Assembly: GCA_008330645.1 (NCBI GenBank)
Contig: VLTN01000002.1
Location: 496,001-560,000, forward strand
Length of the DNA stretch: 64,000 nt
Reading direction: 5' to 3'
Source: Cafeteria roenbergensis
Taxonomy: Eukaryota > Sar > Bigyra > Bicosoecida > Cafeteriaceae
Shown here in pieces: positions 30,501 to 41,115 of the stretch. Position 1 is the stretch's first letter. Each line of letters begins with the position of its first letter. The position numbers were made by a program, and so were the translations under genes. The notes beneath the pieces are model-generated. The model was not told where the DNA came from, did not search any database, and was given only the letters and a program-made list of their open reading frames with translations.

Positions 30501-33500
30501 CTGTCGGGCTCGCGCAGCATGGCCACCTGGCGGTCGTCCTGCAGAGGCCACTTGGACTGGTCAAGCAGCTCGATCCAGGGGACGAGGTTGTGGCCGCCGC
30601 TGTTGTACCAGGTGCCAAACTCCTGGAAGTCGATGCTTCCGTCGCGGTTCAGGTCCGCCGCGGCAAACACTGTGCCCGCAACCTTGGCCGCCTCGCGGCT
30701 GGCCGCGGTGCGCGTGGCTTCGTCCAGAGGTGCGGTTCCCGAGCGCAGAAGGGTGATGAGCGAGAGGAGGAAGGCGCGCACGTAGAGGGCGAGCTCTACG
30801 CGGCTGATGCGACCGTCGCCGTTGGCGTCGAAGAGGCGGAAGGCGAGGGCCAGCTTGTCGCTCTTGGAGCCCGCGCAAAGGATGCTGAATCCTGCAGCGA
30901 ACTCGGCAAAGTCCACGCGCCCGTCGAGGCTTGTGTCGAACGCCGCGAAGATGGAGCCGACGTAGGAGCGCACGGCAGCGGCGTCCTCGTCGGTCAGGGA
31001 GCTGCGCGGCACCACGCGCTCCATCACGCGAGCAAAGCCAGCCTCGTCGAGCGTGCGGCTGGCCTCGTCCGCCTCGGCGTCGAACAGCGTGTGCAGGGTG
31101 TCCGGGTCAAGGACGCGCAGGCGCGAGGCCGACGTGATGCGGCGAAGCTGCCTGGCGTCGCGGGCGGTGAGCTCTACTCGGAGCGGTGCGCCGTCAGCAG
31201 AGTCGGCCCCGCCCGGAAGGTCGAAGCCAAGCATCACCGTATCGTTGGACACGGCGCCCTCAGCGTCGTCCTCGTCGTCTGCAGCGCTGCTGGAGCCAGT
31301 GCCTGCCGAGGGCGCAGCGGCAGCGGCAGCGTCTGCGGCCGAGGCGGCGGCGGCACCACCGCTGCTGGGCTGCGGGGCCGAGTCCGCGAAGACGCCCCAC
31401 TTGCCGGTGGAGAGCATCTCCATCCACGGCACGAGCTCGTGGCCGCCGCTGTTGTACCACTCGCCGAATTCGGCAAACGAGATGAGCCCGTCCTTGTTGG
31501 TGTCTGCCTGCTCCAGGATCTTGCTGGCGAGGTCAGCCGCCATTTGGCGGGCAACCCGGCGGCGGGCTGACGCCTCCTCTGCGCTGAGGCGCGCCATGCC
31601 GGACCCGGCGGCGCCCCCGAATGAGATGAGGGCCGCAACGAACGAGGAGAGGTATTGCTCGAGCTCGGCGTGGGTGATGAATCCGTCGCCGTCGATGTCG
31701 AAGAGACGGAATGCGAGCACGAGCTTGTCGCTCTTGGAGCCCGAGCACAGCACGCTGAAGCCCGCGGCGAACTCTGCAAAGTCCACGGTACCCGACGCGT
31801 CCTCGTCAAAAACGTCAAACATGCGCTCAAGGCCGGAGCGGAGCTGCACGAGGGTCTCGGCCGGGATCGCGCCGGGGTCCACGAACGAGGACAGCGCCTC
31901 TGCGAATCCCTCGCGGTCCAGCTCTCCGCTGCTGTTCACGCGCTTGTTGAACGCCTCCAGGACTGCTTCGGGGTCTGCCGCATCGAGTCTTGCCTCGCGA
32001 ACGATGGTGGACATGCCTGCGACGTCGTGGGCAGACAGCGCCACAACGTTTCCCCCTGCCATCACGCGGAAGCCAAAGACGGCGTCGCGGCTGGCCGAGG
32101 CGCGCATGGAGCGAACCTGTTCCGTGCCCTCGCCGGCAGCACCGTCGCCCTCGCTTTCGTCCTCGTCCTCGTAGTCGCCACCCGCCTCTTCGTTCTCGTC
32201 GTCTTGGTCGTCGTCGGCGGCTTCGCTGTCGGCGTCTTCCTCAGGGCCCGCACCATCGCTGCCGTCCTGGTCGCTGCCCGCGTCGCCAGTGTCGTCGTCG
32301 TCGTCTTCTTCGTCGCCTTCGTCGACATCGTCAGCTTCCGGATCTCCAACAAACGCTGCCACCGAAGGAGACCATTTGCGAAGGTCAAGCATCTCGACCC
32401 AGCTCTCCGACTTGAAGCCGCCGGCGTTGTACCAGTTGCCAAAATCGATAAAGGACGCACTGCGCCCCGAGCCCGCATGCGCAAACACGCGGTGTGCAAC
32501 GCGCTTGGCCACGATCTCGCTCGTGGCAGCTACCGAGGCAGGCTCCGCATTTGCCGCCTGCTCCGTGAGGCCGAGCAGCGCGGCGACGAAGCCGCGAATC
32601 ACAAGCTTGAGCGAGTCACGAGTCACGAACGACGGGTTCTCATCGTCGCGGGTTGCCGGGTGCACGCCGGCCGTGGAGCCTTCCATGACGGCGGCAGCCT
32701 CGAAGGCTGACGCAATCTTCCCGCTCTTGCTGCCTCCAGCGAGCAGCGTGAGGGCGGCAGCGGCAGAGGCCGCCGGGACGCTGTCGTCGCCGTGCGGGTC
32801 CACGGCATACCACACCCGCCAAATGAGGCGCTGGGCCATCTCCACGCGCGCGGCAGGCACCCGTGCGGGCGACAGGAGCTCCCGCATGCACTTGATGAAG
32901 CCGTCGCGGGAGAGCGAGTTGTCGGGGCCAGCGTGGGCCACGACTGCCTTGCAAATGTCCCACGGGTCCACGAAGGCGATTCCTGTGACGGCGAGCGCGT
33001 CCTCCACGGCGGCCACGTCGCCCTCGGTGAGAAGGAACCAGCGGATCCCGGGGGCCGGCTGCTGGCCCGTCAGCCACTGCTGGTCGCCGTCTTCAAGGAG
33101 CTCGATGGAGGCGGACACGGCCGCGTCCGCGTCCTCCTCGGCGTCACCATCTCCAGCGTCAGCATCGCCAGCGGCCTCGTCGGCATCGCTTCCAGCCACG
33201 TCGGGCACGGCGCCGCGCCCTGTGGGCCGCCTGGGAGACGCATCAAGCGAGTCGAGGTCGGGCCACTTGGTCAGGTCAAGCAGCTCAACCCAACGCGCCT
33301 GCGAGGCGCCGCCCTCATTGTACCAGTCCGCGAAGTCGTCAAAGGCGACCGATCCGGAGCCGGAGGCAGTGCCGTTGCTCTGCCCCCAGGAGGCGGACCC
33401 CTCGCCGCTGAACTCCAGGATGCTGTCCGCAACGGAAATGGCCGCCACGTCGATCTCATCCCGCAAGGCTGCGGCATGTGCTGCGGTCAGCGCCGTCTCC

Positions 33501-36500
33501 TCGAGGAACGGGGCAACGCACAGCACGCCAAGCAGCGAGCGGAGCAGCTGCCACAGCCCGAGCTTGGCCAGGCGCCCCGTGGCGCTTCCGCTGAACGCCG
33601 CCCACGCGGCCGTGAGCTTCTCCGTCTTGCTGCCGCTGGCAAAGAGCGTGAGCGCAGCAGCGAGCTCCGGGGCAGACGCCCTGCCCGTGCTCTCGCGGTC
33701 CATGAAGCTGAAGAGCCGCTCCAGGCAGCCTGCGAGCCACTCCTGGCCTTCGTCGTCGTCGCGCGGGAGCACGGCCGCAAGAACGGTGCGCTCAAAGTCG
33801 GAGCGGGTCAGAGACGACCGCTGCGCCGACGCGGCGGACAGGACGAGGGTCACAATGTCGTCGGCAACGAGGCTGTCCATGCGAGCCGTGGACACGATGC
33901 GGGCCACAACGGCGCAGTCGGCGAGGGTGAGGCGCAGCTTGGAGGAGTCCACGAGCCCGCCGCAGCGAACGGCCACAGCGGCCACAGCTGCTTGAAGCGC
34001 CTCCGGGCGCCGGAGGAGGGGAAAGTCAAAGGCAGGCGTCTCCCAGCGCTGCGCGGGGCTGAGCCTTGCCTCGTCGTCCTCGTCGGCGTCGTCCTCGTCG
34101 GCGTCTTCGTCCCCAGCATCCTCCTCGTCCTCGTCCTCGTCCTCGTCTTCGGCGTCTGCCTTGGGGCGACTGGCCGAGAAGGCGGCGCGGCCCACGTAGG
34201 GAGCAGCGACGGTGGCCGACGCAGCAGTGCGCGAGTCGTCGAATCCGAGGCGGCGGCGGGCCACCGTGGCGGCAGCTACCGAAGGTGGCGACCACTTGGA
34301 GAGGTCAAGGAGCTCCAGCCACGCAGCTGGCTCGAAGCCGCCGGAATTGTACCACTGGCCGAACTGGGCGAACGTGATGCGAGACACCTTGGGGACGCCT
34401 TCGACCCGAGCAACGCTCTCAAACACGGCGATGGTTGCCTCCACCGCAACCCGCCGGACAACGGTGCGGCGGTCCGACGGGGACAGAGGGTCCGAGCCGG
34501 CCTGGACGAAGCCAAGCGTGAGCAGGTAGGAGCGGAAGAAGAGCCACAGCTGCATGTGGTCCAGCGAGCCGTCGCCCCCCTCGTCAAGGACGTCAAAGGC
34601 GAGCGCCATCTTGACGCTCTTGGAGCCGCCGCAGAAGAGGGAGAGGCCGACGATGAGCTCCGCAGTCTCTGCCTGGTCAGTGCCGGTCCAGTCGAACCAG
34701 CTGAACAGAGCGCGCAAAGCAGCGCGCCCGACGCGAAGCGCCTGCCCCTCGCAGCCGCTGCCGCGCAGCAGAGCCTCCATCGCCTGCGAGAAGGAGAGCT
34801 TCGAGATGGACGTGGTCGCCGACGAGTTCGACGCGGCAGCCGCCCGCTGCAGGATGAGCAGGTCGGTCGCCGGGCGCGTGGACATGCCTGCCGACGCGGC
34901 CACGGCGTGGAGGAAGTCGCAGTCGGCACGGGTGAGCTCCAGCACGTCCCCGGCCTCGGACACAACGAAGGAGTAAACGAGCGCCTCGTCCTCGTCGTCC
35001 TCGCCGTCGTCGTGGTCCGCCCCGTCCTCGCCAACATCGCCGGCGGTGTACTCCTCGTCCAGGCCCTGTGCCTGGGAGCTTCGAGCGCCTGGGGCAGCGG
35101 GCGGAGCGCGAGCGGACGGCGCCGGTACAGACGCCTCGGTGCTGCTCGGGCCCTCGACGCCAAGCTGCTGGCGTGCGCGTGCGCGCGTGGCTTCGTCCTC
35201 AGGGATGGGCGGGAGCTCGAGGCTGCCAGCCGAGGTGGGCCACTTGGTGTGGTCCAGCAGCTCCATCCAGACCGCGCCCTCCGCGTGGCCGCGCTCGTTG
35301 TACCACCGCGCGAAGCGAGTGAATGCGATGACGGATTGGTCTTCGCGGTCGCGCGTCTCGTCAAAGAGGCGGGACACCGTGTCCACCGCCCCGGACTCGA
35401 TGACGTGGCGCATCTCCACGACGGACGTGAAGACGTGGTCGCGGCAGAGCGAGGCCAGCCCCGTCAGCAAGGAGCTGATGCACTCCCATGCCAGGCCGCG
35501 GGTGAGGCCAGGGGCGCTGCGCGAGCCCTCGAAGAGGGTCCAGGCGACATCCAGCTTGCAAGACTTGGACCCACCGGCAAGGGCCAGCATGCCGGTGGCC
35601 AGGTGGGTCGCGTCTGCCTCGTCGCGCCTGAACTTATCGAACGAGTAGAAGACAGTTGCAAGCAGGGCCCCGGCACGACGGCGCTCGTCCGCGCGAAGGC
35701 TGGACACGTCGACCAGGCGCTTGGCGAGGTGGTCGAACCCCGCGCGGGTGATGACGCCGCCGTGGCTCTCGCTCATGACCGCAGCGGCCATCTCGGCAGG
35801 CGTGAAGCGATGAAGGCCCGTCAGACTGAGGAGCAGCGCCACACGGCCAATGTCGGAAGCGCGGCCCACGAGCTCGCTGCTGCGCCCGAGGTCGAAGCGG
35901 AATGCGATCGGGTCCTGGGAGTTGTCGTCCTCTGCGCTATCCTCGCTTGAGCCTTCCGAGGGGGGCGCAGCAACGCGGCTCTCGCTCAGGCTCGCAGCTG
36001 CCGCCAAGTTGCCCGCGCGCGATGGCAGGCGCGGCGGGGGCACCGCTGCCCTGGGCGCGTCGGAAGCGGCAGGAGCGGCCGCGGACGGCTCGCCGGCGGC
36101 GCGAAGCCACTTGTTCAGGTCCAGGAGCTCGAGCCACGGGCACTTGCCCCGGCCCTCCTCGTTGAACCAGCCAGCAAACTGCTGGAACGTGACGCGGCCG
36201 TTGCGATCGCCCACAGCCTCCGCGGCCGCGCGAACCACGTCCGCGGCAGCGTCGTCGATGCGGGCACGCTTCTCCTCCACGTCCTCGTCGTCGGTGCGCG
36301 ACGCCACTGCGCCGAACGCGGACAGGAGGGCGCGGAGGATGCGCCACAGCTCCGTGCGGGTCACGGCGCCGCTGGCCACCTTGCTCATCACGCTGAAGGA
36401 GTCCACGAGCTTGTCGCTCTTGTTGCCCGCGCACAGCAGCGAGAACCCGACGAGCACGTCCGGGAGCTGGGCAACGCCGTCTCCCGGGCGGTCGAAAGCG

Positions 36501-37856
36501 TCGAAGAAACGCGTGAGGAAGGCGGTGATGCGGCGCGTGTCCGCGCCCTGCACGGCCTGGGTGGGCACAAGGGAGCGCACCGCGGCGTAGAAGGCTTTGC
36601 GCGACAGAATACCCTCCGGCGAGCTGTGCGCCCGCAAGGCGGCGTCTGCTTCGGGGAAGGGCTTCGCCGCCAGCCCGGTCACGTTCACCGCGTAGCGCAG
36701 CTCCGCGATATCCTCTGCAGAGAACTCCAGCCCTCCAGCGTCCTCGCCTCCGGAGAAGTTGATTCGCAACACGCGATCAGACGCGGCGGCCTTTCCCGCG
36801 GCAGCGCCGGCCGCGGCGGCCCGCCGCCGGCCGTCCTCGCTGTCGCTATCATCCCCGATGCTCTCGTCCTCGCTATCATCCCCGATGCTCTCGTCCTCGC
36901 TCTCAGACGCGGAGTCGGCTGCGCAGCGGGGCAAGGGAGGGGGGGGGAGCAGGCAGCGTGCCACGCGGAGGTTTGCACCGGCAAGCGCAGGAGGGCTTCG
37001 CGGCGAGACACGGCACCAGCAGCGGAGGGACGAATGCAACGAGCGCGCGACGCGCCAGCACACCTGGGCCACCGGCAGGCGGCACATGGGGGCGGGGCGA
37101 GCGGGGGGGCGGGGGCTCACAGAGCAGCACCAGGGAGAAGGACTGGCCCGCAATGTTGCCAAACGACTTGGCTGCGTCCGCGACCGACATGAGCAGCCCG
37201 TCGCTCTCCCGCTCCAGCCCGACCACTCGCTGGCCGTCCGGGATCCCATCAAAGAGGCGCCGGCAGACGTTGTTGAAGGCGTCGTCAGCTGCGAGGCGCC
37301 GGGGCAGGCGGGGGAGCCAAGCAGGGCAGCGGCGGATTTGCAACAGCCTGGTCGGCGCCAAGCACGCGCTCCGCGCGGCCAGCAGGATCACCCCGGAGGC
37401 GCCCGGCCCGGCCCAGGCTGCCCCCCCAACGCAGCGGGCGCCGCTCGGAGGAGAGTCCGCCCCCGCCGGGCCTGCCCTTCGCCGCGAGCGCGGGCGGGCG
37501 TTTCCAATTGCGAGCCTGCTGATCTTTGCAGTGTCGCCCTGTGAGATGGTCAGACCGGCCGAGGGCGGCCTCTTCGCCGTGCACCGCCGCCACCCCTCCC
37601 CGCCCCTCCCCGCACCGCAACCCTCGAGGCTGGGGGGCGCCCGAACGCTGGGGGCGGGCGCGCTCTCGGGCTAGGGCCGGCTCGCGCGGGCGGAAGGGGA
37701 GAAGGCGCGCGGCCCTCGCCGTTGATGCCATCCGGCAGCCGCCCGAGGCCGCGACCCTGTCTGAGGCGCGTGCTGCCGACACTCACTGGTTTCCGAAGAA
37801 ATGGCAACGAACTGGGGCTCTCCGTCCCCCAGGCGGCACCGGATGGCCGCGGCCAT
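27512..37856 (-). CDS. giant EF-hand protein: ten tandem ~300-residue calcium-sensor-like modules
   Basis: Three exons (37787-37856, 37121-37288, 27512-36918) give 3214 residues; introns are 37289-37786 (gtgagt/tcgcag) and 36919-37120 (gtgagc/gcgcag). The phases close, and exon 1-2 form a short beta-grasp-like N-terminus (FVAISSET|TDDAFNNV). A Ser/Asp/Glu-rich stretch follows, then ten modules ending near residues 330, 620, 935, 1280, 1575, 1900, 2185, 2510, 2830 and 3192. Each has a beta-strand header, about four helix-loop-helix units, an invariant G-(S/N)-K-(S/T)-x-K motif (for example CAGSKSDKL) and a closing block of the type FGEWYNSGGHxxxPWxELLDxxKW. Only modules 6 and 7 keep three canonical EF loops each (for example DIDGDGFITHAE, DTNKDGLISFAE). 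Linkers are very acidic. It is probably a calcium-regulated scaffold; no named family is known to me. Confidence 0.8.
30540..32095 (-). other. modules 6 and 7 of the EF-hand giant: the calcium-competent pair
   Basis: In these two adjacent modules EF loops 2, 3 and 4 have Asp at position 1, Asp/Asn/Ser at 3 and 5, Gly at 6, a hydrophobic at 8 and Glu at 12. Visible loops are DEDASGTVDFAE, DIDGDGFITHAE and DTNKDGLISFAE in module 6, and DTSLDGRVDFAE, DANGDGRISRVE and DLNRDGSIDFQE in module 7. The other eight modules lack most ligands. Confidence 0.8.
36844..36897 (-). repeat. 27-bp perfect tandem duplication in the EF-hand giant
   Basis: Two identical in-frame copies encode EDESIGDDS twice, just after the beta-grasp-like N-terminus. 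The S-x-x-D/E composition would suit casein kinase 2 phosphorylation; that is inference. Confidence 0.8.
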
Positions 37857-38003
37857 GGCTCCTTCTCTCAGGCAAGGCCGCCGTCCGGAGTGGGCAGAGA
37901 GGCCGCTGCAGAGCACGCGGGAATCCACGTTCGGCCGGGATGCCGAAGCCGGCAGGCGCACCGCTTGCGAGCAGCCGGCTCGCAGCACACGATCCGCACA
38001 GCC
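37857..38003. promoter_or_regulatory. bidirectional promoter region, EF-hand giant / ankyrin-TPR gene
   Basis: Only 147 bp separate the two divergent start codons. GC-rich, no TATA box. This is the shortest divergent spacer in the window. Confidence 0.5.
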
Positions 38004-39740
38004 ATGGCCGCCGGCGGGGCATCTCAATCCGTGGACCCGGCTGTTCTGCGCGAGCAGAAGGAGCGCCTTCTCGCCTTCTTCACGGCCGCCAAGGGTGAGT
38101 CGCGGGCGAGGATGCAGAGCCCCGTCGCTTCCGCGCTTGCGCACGGAGCCCGACGCCGCCGCGGCCGGCCAGCAGGCGCAGGTGCGACTGACAGGTGTTT
38201 CTCGTGGTCGGTCCTCTCCTGCGCAGATGGCGACGAGCGCGCGCTGAAGGTCTCTTTGGAGTCCTTTGAGGCGGCCCGCGACGGCGGCGCCAAGGCTGCC
38301 GTTCTCGGCATGCGCGACGCCCACAGGCGTACGGCCTTGCACTTTGCCGCGAACCAGGGCCACAGCGGGTGCATCCGGATCATGCTCGAGCACTGCAAGG
38401 ACGCTGCCAACGCGGCAGACGAGGACGGCGCCACGCCGCTGATCATGGCTGTGCTTGGGCGGGCGCCCGGCGCCATCGACTGCGTGGAGACCCTCATCGA
38501 GTTCGGGGCGGACGTGAACGCGAGGAGGGAGCGGGAGATGGACACCGCGCTCCACATCGCCTCCCGAAACGGCTTCATGCCGGCGGTGGAGCGCTTGCTC
38601 GCCGCCAGCGCGGACCCGACGCTGCACTCCGTCGTCGGAACGGCGCTGCACGAGGCTGCAGCGGAGGGCGAGACGGCGGCCGTGAACGCAATCATCAAGT
38701 CCGTGGGATCCCACCCCGCGTGGCTGTCCGTGCCCGGCCCGCGCTCCGCGACGCCTCTCCTGCTTGCCGCAACGGCTGGCCACGAGGACGCCAGCGTCGC
38801 TCTCATCCGCGCCGGCAGCCCCGTCGCGGCGCATGCCACCAAGGGCGAGACTGCCCTGCACATCTTTGCTGACAACGGCCACCACGGCGCCGTTGCCGCG
38901 GCGCTGGAGCACGCCAAGGACGCCGAGGCGGCGGCGCGCAAGCCGGACGACGCCGGCCTGCTGCCCGTGCAGAGGGCGCTGCTCAAGGGTCACTCCAGCG
39001 TGGCAGAGCTCCTGTGGGGCGCCAGTAAGGACTCGTGCGACGCCGAGTCGCTGGACTCGCTCTCGGCGGCGACCAGTGCGGCCGCGGTCCCCTCTGGGGC
39101 AGGCGCAGCGGGGGACTCGGCATCCGCGGCGGCAGCGGCAGCGTCCGGGGCCGAAGATGCCAAGGCTGCAGCGGTATCGGCTCGCGAGCAGGCCGCTTGC
39201 GCAACCGTGGAAGAGGAGGCCAAGGCCGCGGACGCCTTCGAGAACGACGGCTCGGCGACGGCGGAGGCCGACGCAGAGGCCGCACTTGCCAAAAAGGCAG
39301 AGGGAAACGCCGCCTTTGGGAAGAAGCAGTACTCCAAGGCGGAGGGCGCCTACTCTGAAGGGGTGGCCCTGGACCCGCGCAACGCGGCGCTGCGCATGAA
39401 CCGGTCGGCGGCGCGCCTGCGCCAGGGCAACAACCTGGGCGCCCTGGCCGACGCCGTCATGGCCCGCAAGCTGGACGCCACGCTGGCCAAGGCCTACTTC
39501 CGCGAGGGCAGCGCCCGCATGGCGCTGAGGCAGTGGGAGGAGGCGGCCAACGTCTTCTTCGACGGGCTCAAGCTCAGCGACGTCCCCGAGATGCGGGACG
39601 GCTTCCAGGAGGCCGTTCGGCGCGGCAAGGCGGACCACGCCAAGCTGGAGAAGGCCAAGCTGGCGCAGGAAGAGGAGATTCGCGTCGAGGCGGTGCGCGC
39701 CGAGAAGCGGCTCCGCAGGGCCCTCGAGCGCAAGGCGTGA
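38004..39740 (+). CDS. ankyrin-repeat / TPR co-chaperone-like protein
   Basis: Two exons (38004-38094, 38227-39740) give 534 residues; the phase-1 intron at 38095-38226 is gtgagt/gcgcag and restores AAK|DGDERALK. Residues 60-320 contain about six ankyrin repeats (DAHRRTALHFAANQGHSG, DGATPLIMAV, MDTALHIASRNG, GETALHIFADNGHHG). After an Ala/Glu-rich linker, residues 415-515 form a three-repeat TPR. All five carboxylate-clamp positions used by Hsp70/Hsp90-binding TPRs are present: K and N in KAEGN, N in RMNRSA, K and R in KAYFREG. A charged helical C-terminus follows (KLEKAKLAQEEEI). Binding to an EEVD chaperone tail is therefore likely; the client specificity of the ankyrin part is unknown. Confidence 0.85.
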   Translation: MAAGGASQSVDPAVLREQKERLLAFFTAAKGESRARMQSPVASALAHGARRRRGRPAGAGATDRCFSWSVLSCADGDERALKVSLESFEAARDGGAKAAVLGMRDAHRRTALHFAANQGHSGCIRIMLEHCKDAANAADEDGATPLIMAVLGRAPGAIDCVETLIEFGADVNARREREMDTALHIASRNGFMPAVERLLAASADPTLHSVVGTALHEAAAEGETAAVNAIIKSVGSHPAWLSVPGPRSATPLLLAATAGHEDASVALIRAGSPVAAHATKGETALHIFADNGHHGAVAAALEHAKDAEAAARKPDDAGLLPVQRALLKGHSSVAELLWGASKDSCDAESLDSLSAATSAAAVPSGAGAAGDSASAAAAAASGAEDAKAAAVSAREQAACATVEEEAKAADAFENDGSATAEADAEAALAKKAEGNAAFGKKQYSKAEGAYSEGVALDPRNAALRMNRSAARLRQGNNLGALADAVMARKLDATLAKAYFREGSARMALRQWEEAANVFFDGLKLSDVPEMRDGFQEAVRRGKADHAKLEKAKLAQEEEIRVEAVRAEKRLRRALERKA

Positions 39741-40022
39741 GGCCCAGCGCTTGCTGCGAGGCCGCGTGAGAGGCAGTGCGTTGCGGCTGGCAGGGCGGGT
39801 GCAGCGGCTACGTGTGACAGTGAAGTGCTTCGTCGCGGCGAGGGCCCCGAGCACTATTGGTGGCTCCGAGCTGCGTCGCGCAGTCGAGTCGGCACGCGAG
39901 CGAAGCGCTTCACACAGCTGGCCGCGCGGTAGGTAGCTGCCTTGGGCGCGCCTTGGCCTGGGAAGGGGGGGGTGGGGTGGGGTGGCGCTTCGAGCTGAGC
40001 CCTCGAGCCGCCGATAAGCTGC
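39741..40022. other. convergent 3' region, ankyrin-TPR / FKBP
   Basis: These 282 bp lie between converging stops, with a G-rich run near 39961-39985. Nothing else was recognised. Confidence 0.45.
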
Positions 40023-40852
40023 TCAGTTGATGGCAAGGAGCTCCACCTCGAAGATGAGGTCGGCGTTGGGGGGGATGACGCCACCGGCGCCGCGGGCACC
40101 GTAGCCGAAGTCCGCTGCGAGAGGGGGTTGGCGGGCAAGCGGGCCGGGCGGGCAAAGAGCTCGCATCAGACAACGCGCAGCGGCAAGGATCGGGCTGCGT
40201 AGCCAGCGGCCTGCAAGCGAGCCGAGCGCAAGCGGCCAAGGAGGCTCTCACAGGTGATCTCGAGCTTGGCGGTCTCGCCGAGGCTCATCTGGGTGACGCC
40301 CTCGTCCCAGCCGCGGATGACCTGGCCGACGCCGATCTGCGAGGTGGGTGAGGGCATTGTGCAAACGGCGCGAGCCAAGGTGGCAAGGGCCTCGCAACTC
40401 CCGAACGACGCGGGTTGCCGGCCAGCGAGCGCTGGTCTCGTCTTTGAGCTCACCGTGAACTTGAACGGGGTGCCGCGGTCCTTGCTGGAGTCGAACTTGG
40501 CGCCGGAGGTGAGGGTGCCGGTGTAGTGCATGGTCAGCTTGTCGCCGGCCTTGGGGAAGGTCGAGCCGTCTGCGAAGGACTCGGGGGCAGGGGCGGGCAA
40601 GGGCAGCTACGCTCGCCTAGCGCCGCAGCCACTGCCACGGCCAGCGCGCTCGCGAGCCAGCCGCATGGGCGGAGGGACTCGCCAGCTTGGCTTTGCAAGC
40701 AGTGTTTTTTTTTTCTTTCTCGCCTCGGCTCGCAGCGGCTAGGAACAGCCGCAGGTCGGCGGGCCTCTGTTCGCGCTGGCAAGCCGCTGCGGCCGCCACG
40801 GGGCGGCCAGAAGCTCACCGCCGGCCTTGATCGTGGTCTTCTTGACACCCAT
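40023..40852 (-). CDS. FKBP1A: FKBP12-type peptidyl-prolyl cis-trans isomerase
   Basis: Four exons (40819-40852, 40454-40569, 40252-40336, 40023-40114) give 108 residues, exactly the size of FKBP12. Introns are 40570-40818, 40337-40453 and 40115-40251, all gtgag donors with tcgcag acceptors. The first exon codes only [11 protein letters not shown]. Active-site and FK506-pocket positions are conserved: [33 protein letters not shown] and IFEVELL. It is a cytosolic prolyl isomerase; in other eukaryotes it regulates calcium channels and, with rapamycin, TOR. A T-rich run on the plus strand lies in the largest intron, near 40700-40720. Confidence 0.95.
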
Positions 40853-41115
40853 GGTAGAAGCGGAGTCCTGGCTATCGATTGGCGAGTGCGCGCTCCGGGC
40901 GGCGAGGCGAGCAACGAGGAGGCTGGCAGAGCTCTCGGCAGCGAGTGGAGGCGGCTGTTGCGGAGGGACCGGCGGATTCAAGCGGCGCAGGAGCAAACAA
41001 GCTGCGCGACGACACGCAGATAGCCCTCCCCGACCCCCCCCCCCCCCCCCTCCCCGGCCACGGGGAGCACACGCAACGCAGCAGGCGACGGTTGGTCTCA
41101 GCGCCGGGGTCGCGC
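40853..41115. other. tandem intergenic region with poly-C run
   Basis: These 263 bp lie upstream of FKBP12 and downstream of the F-x-LG repeat gene. A run of about 15 C lies at 41035-41050, likely unstable. The FKBP promoter is expected here. Confidence 0.45.

Noticed and set aside
32792-35950. Plus-strand open frame of 1052 codons
   Set aside because: Antisense to the EF-hand giant; its Val/Ala/Gly/Arg composition mirrors the opposite-strand acidic codons and it has no domain of its own.
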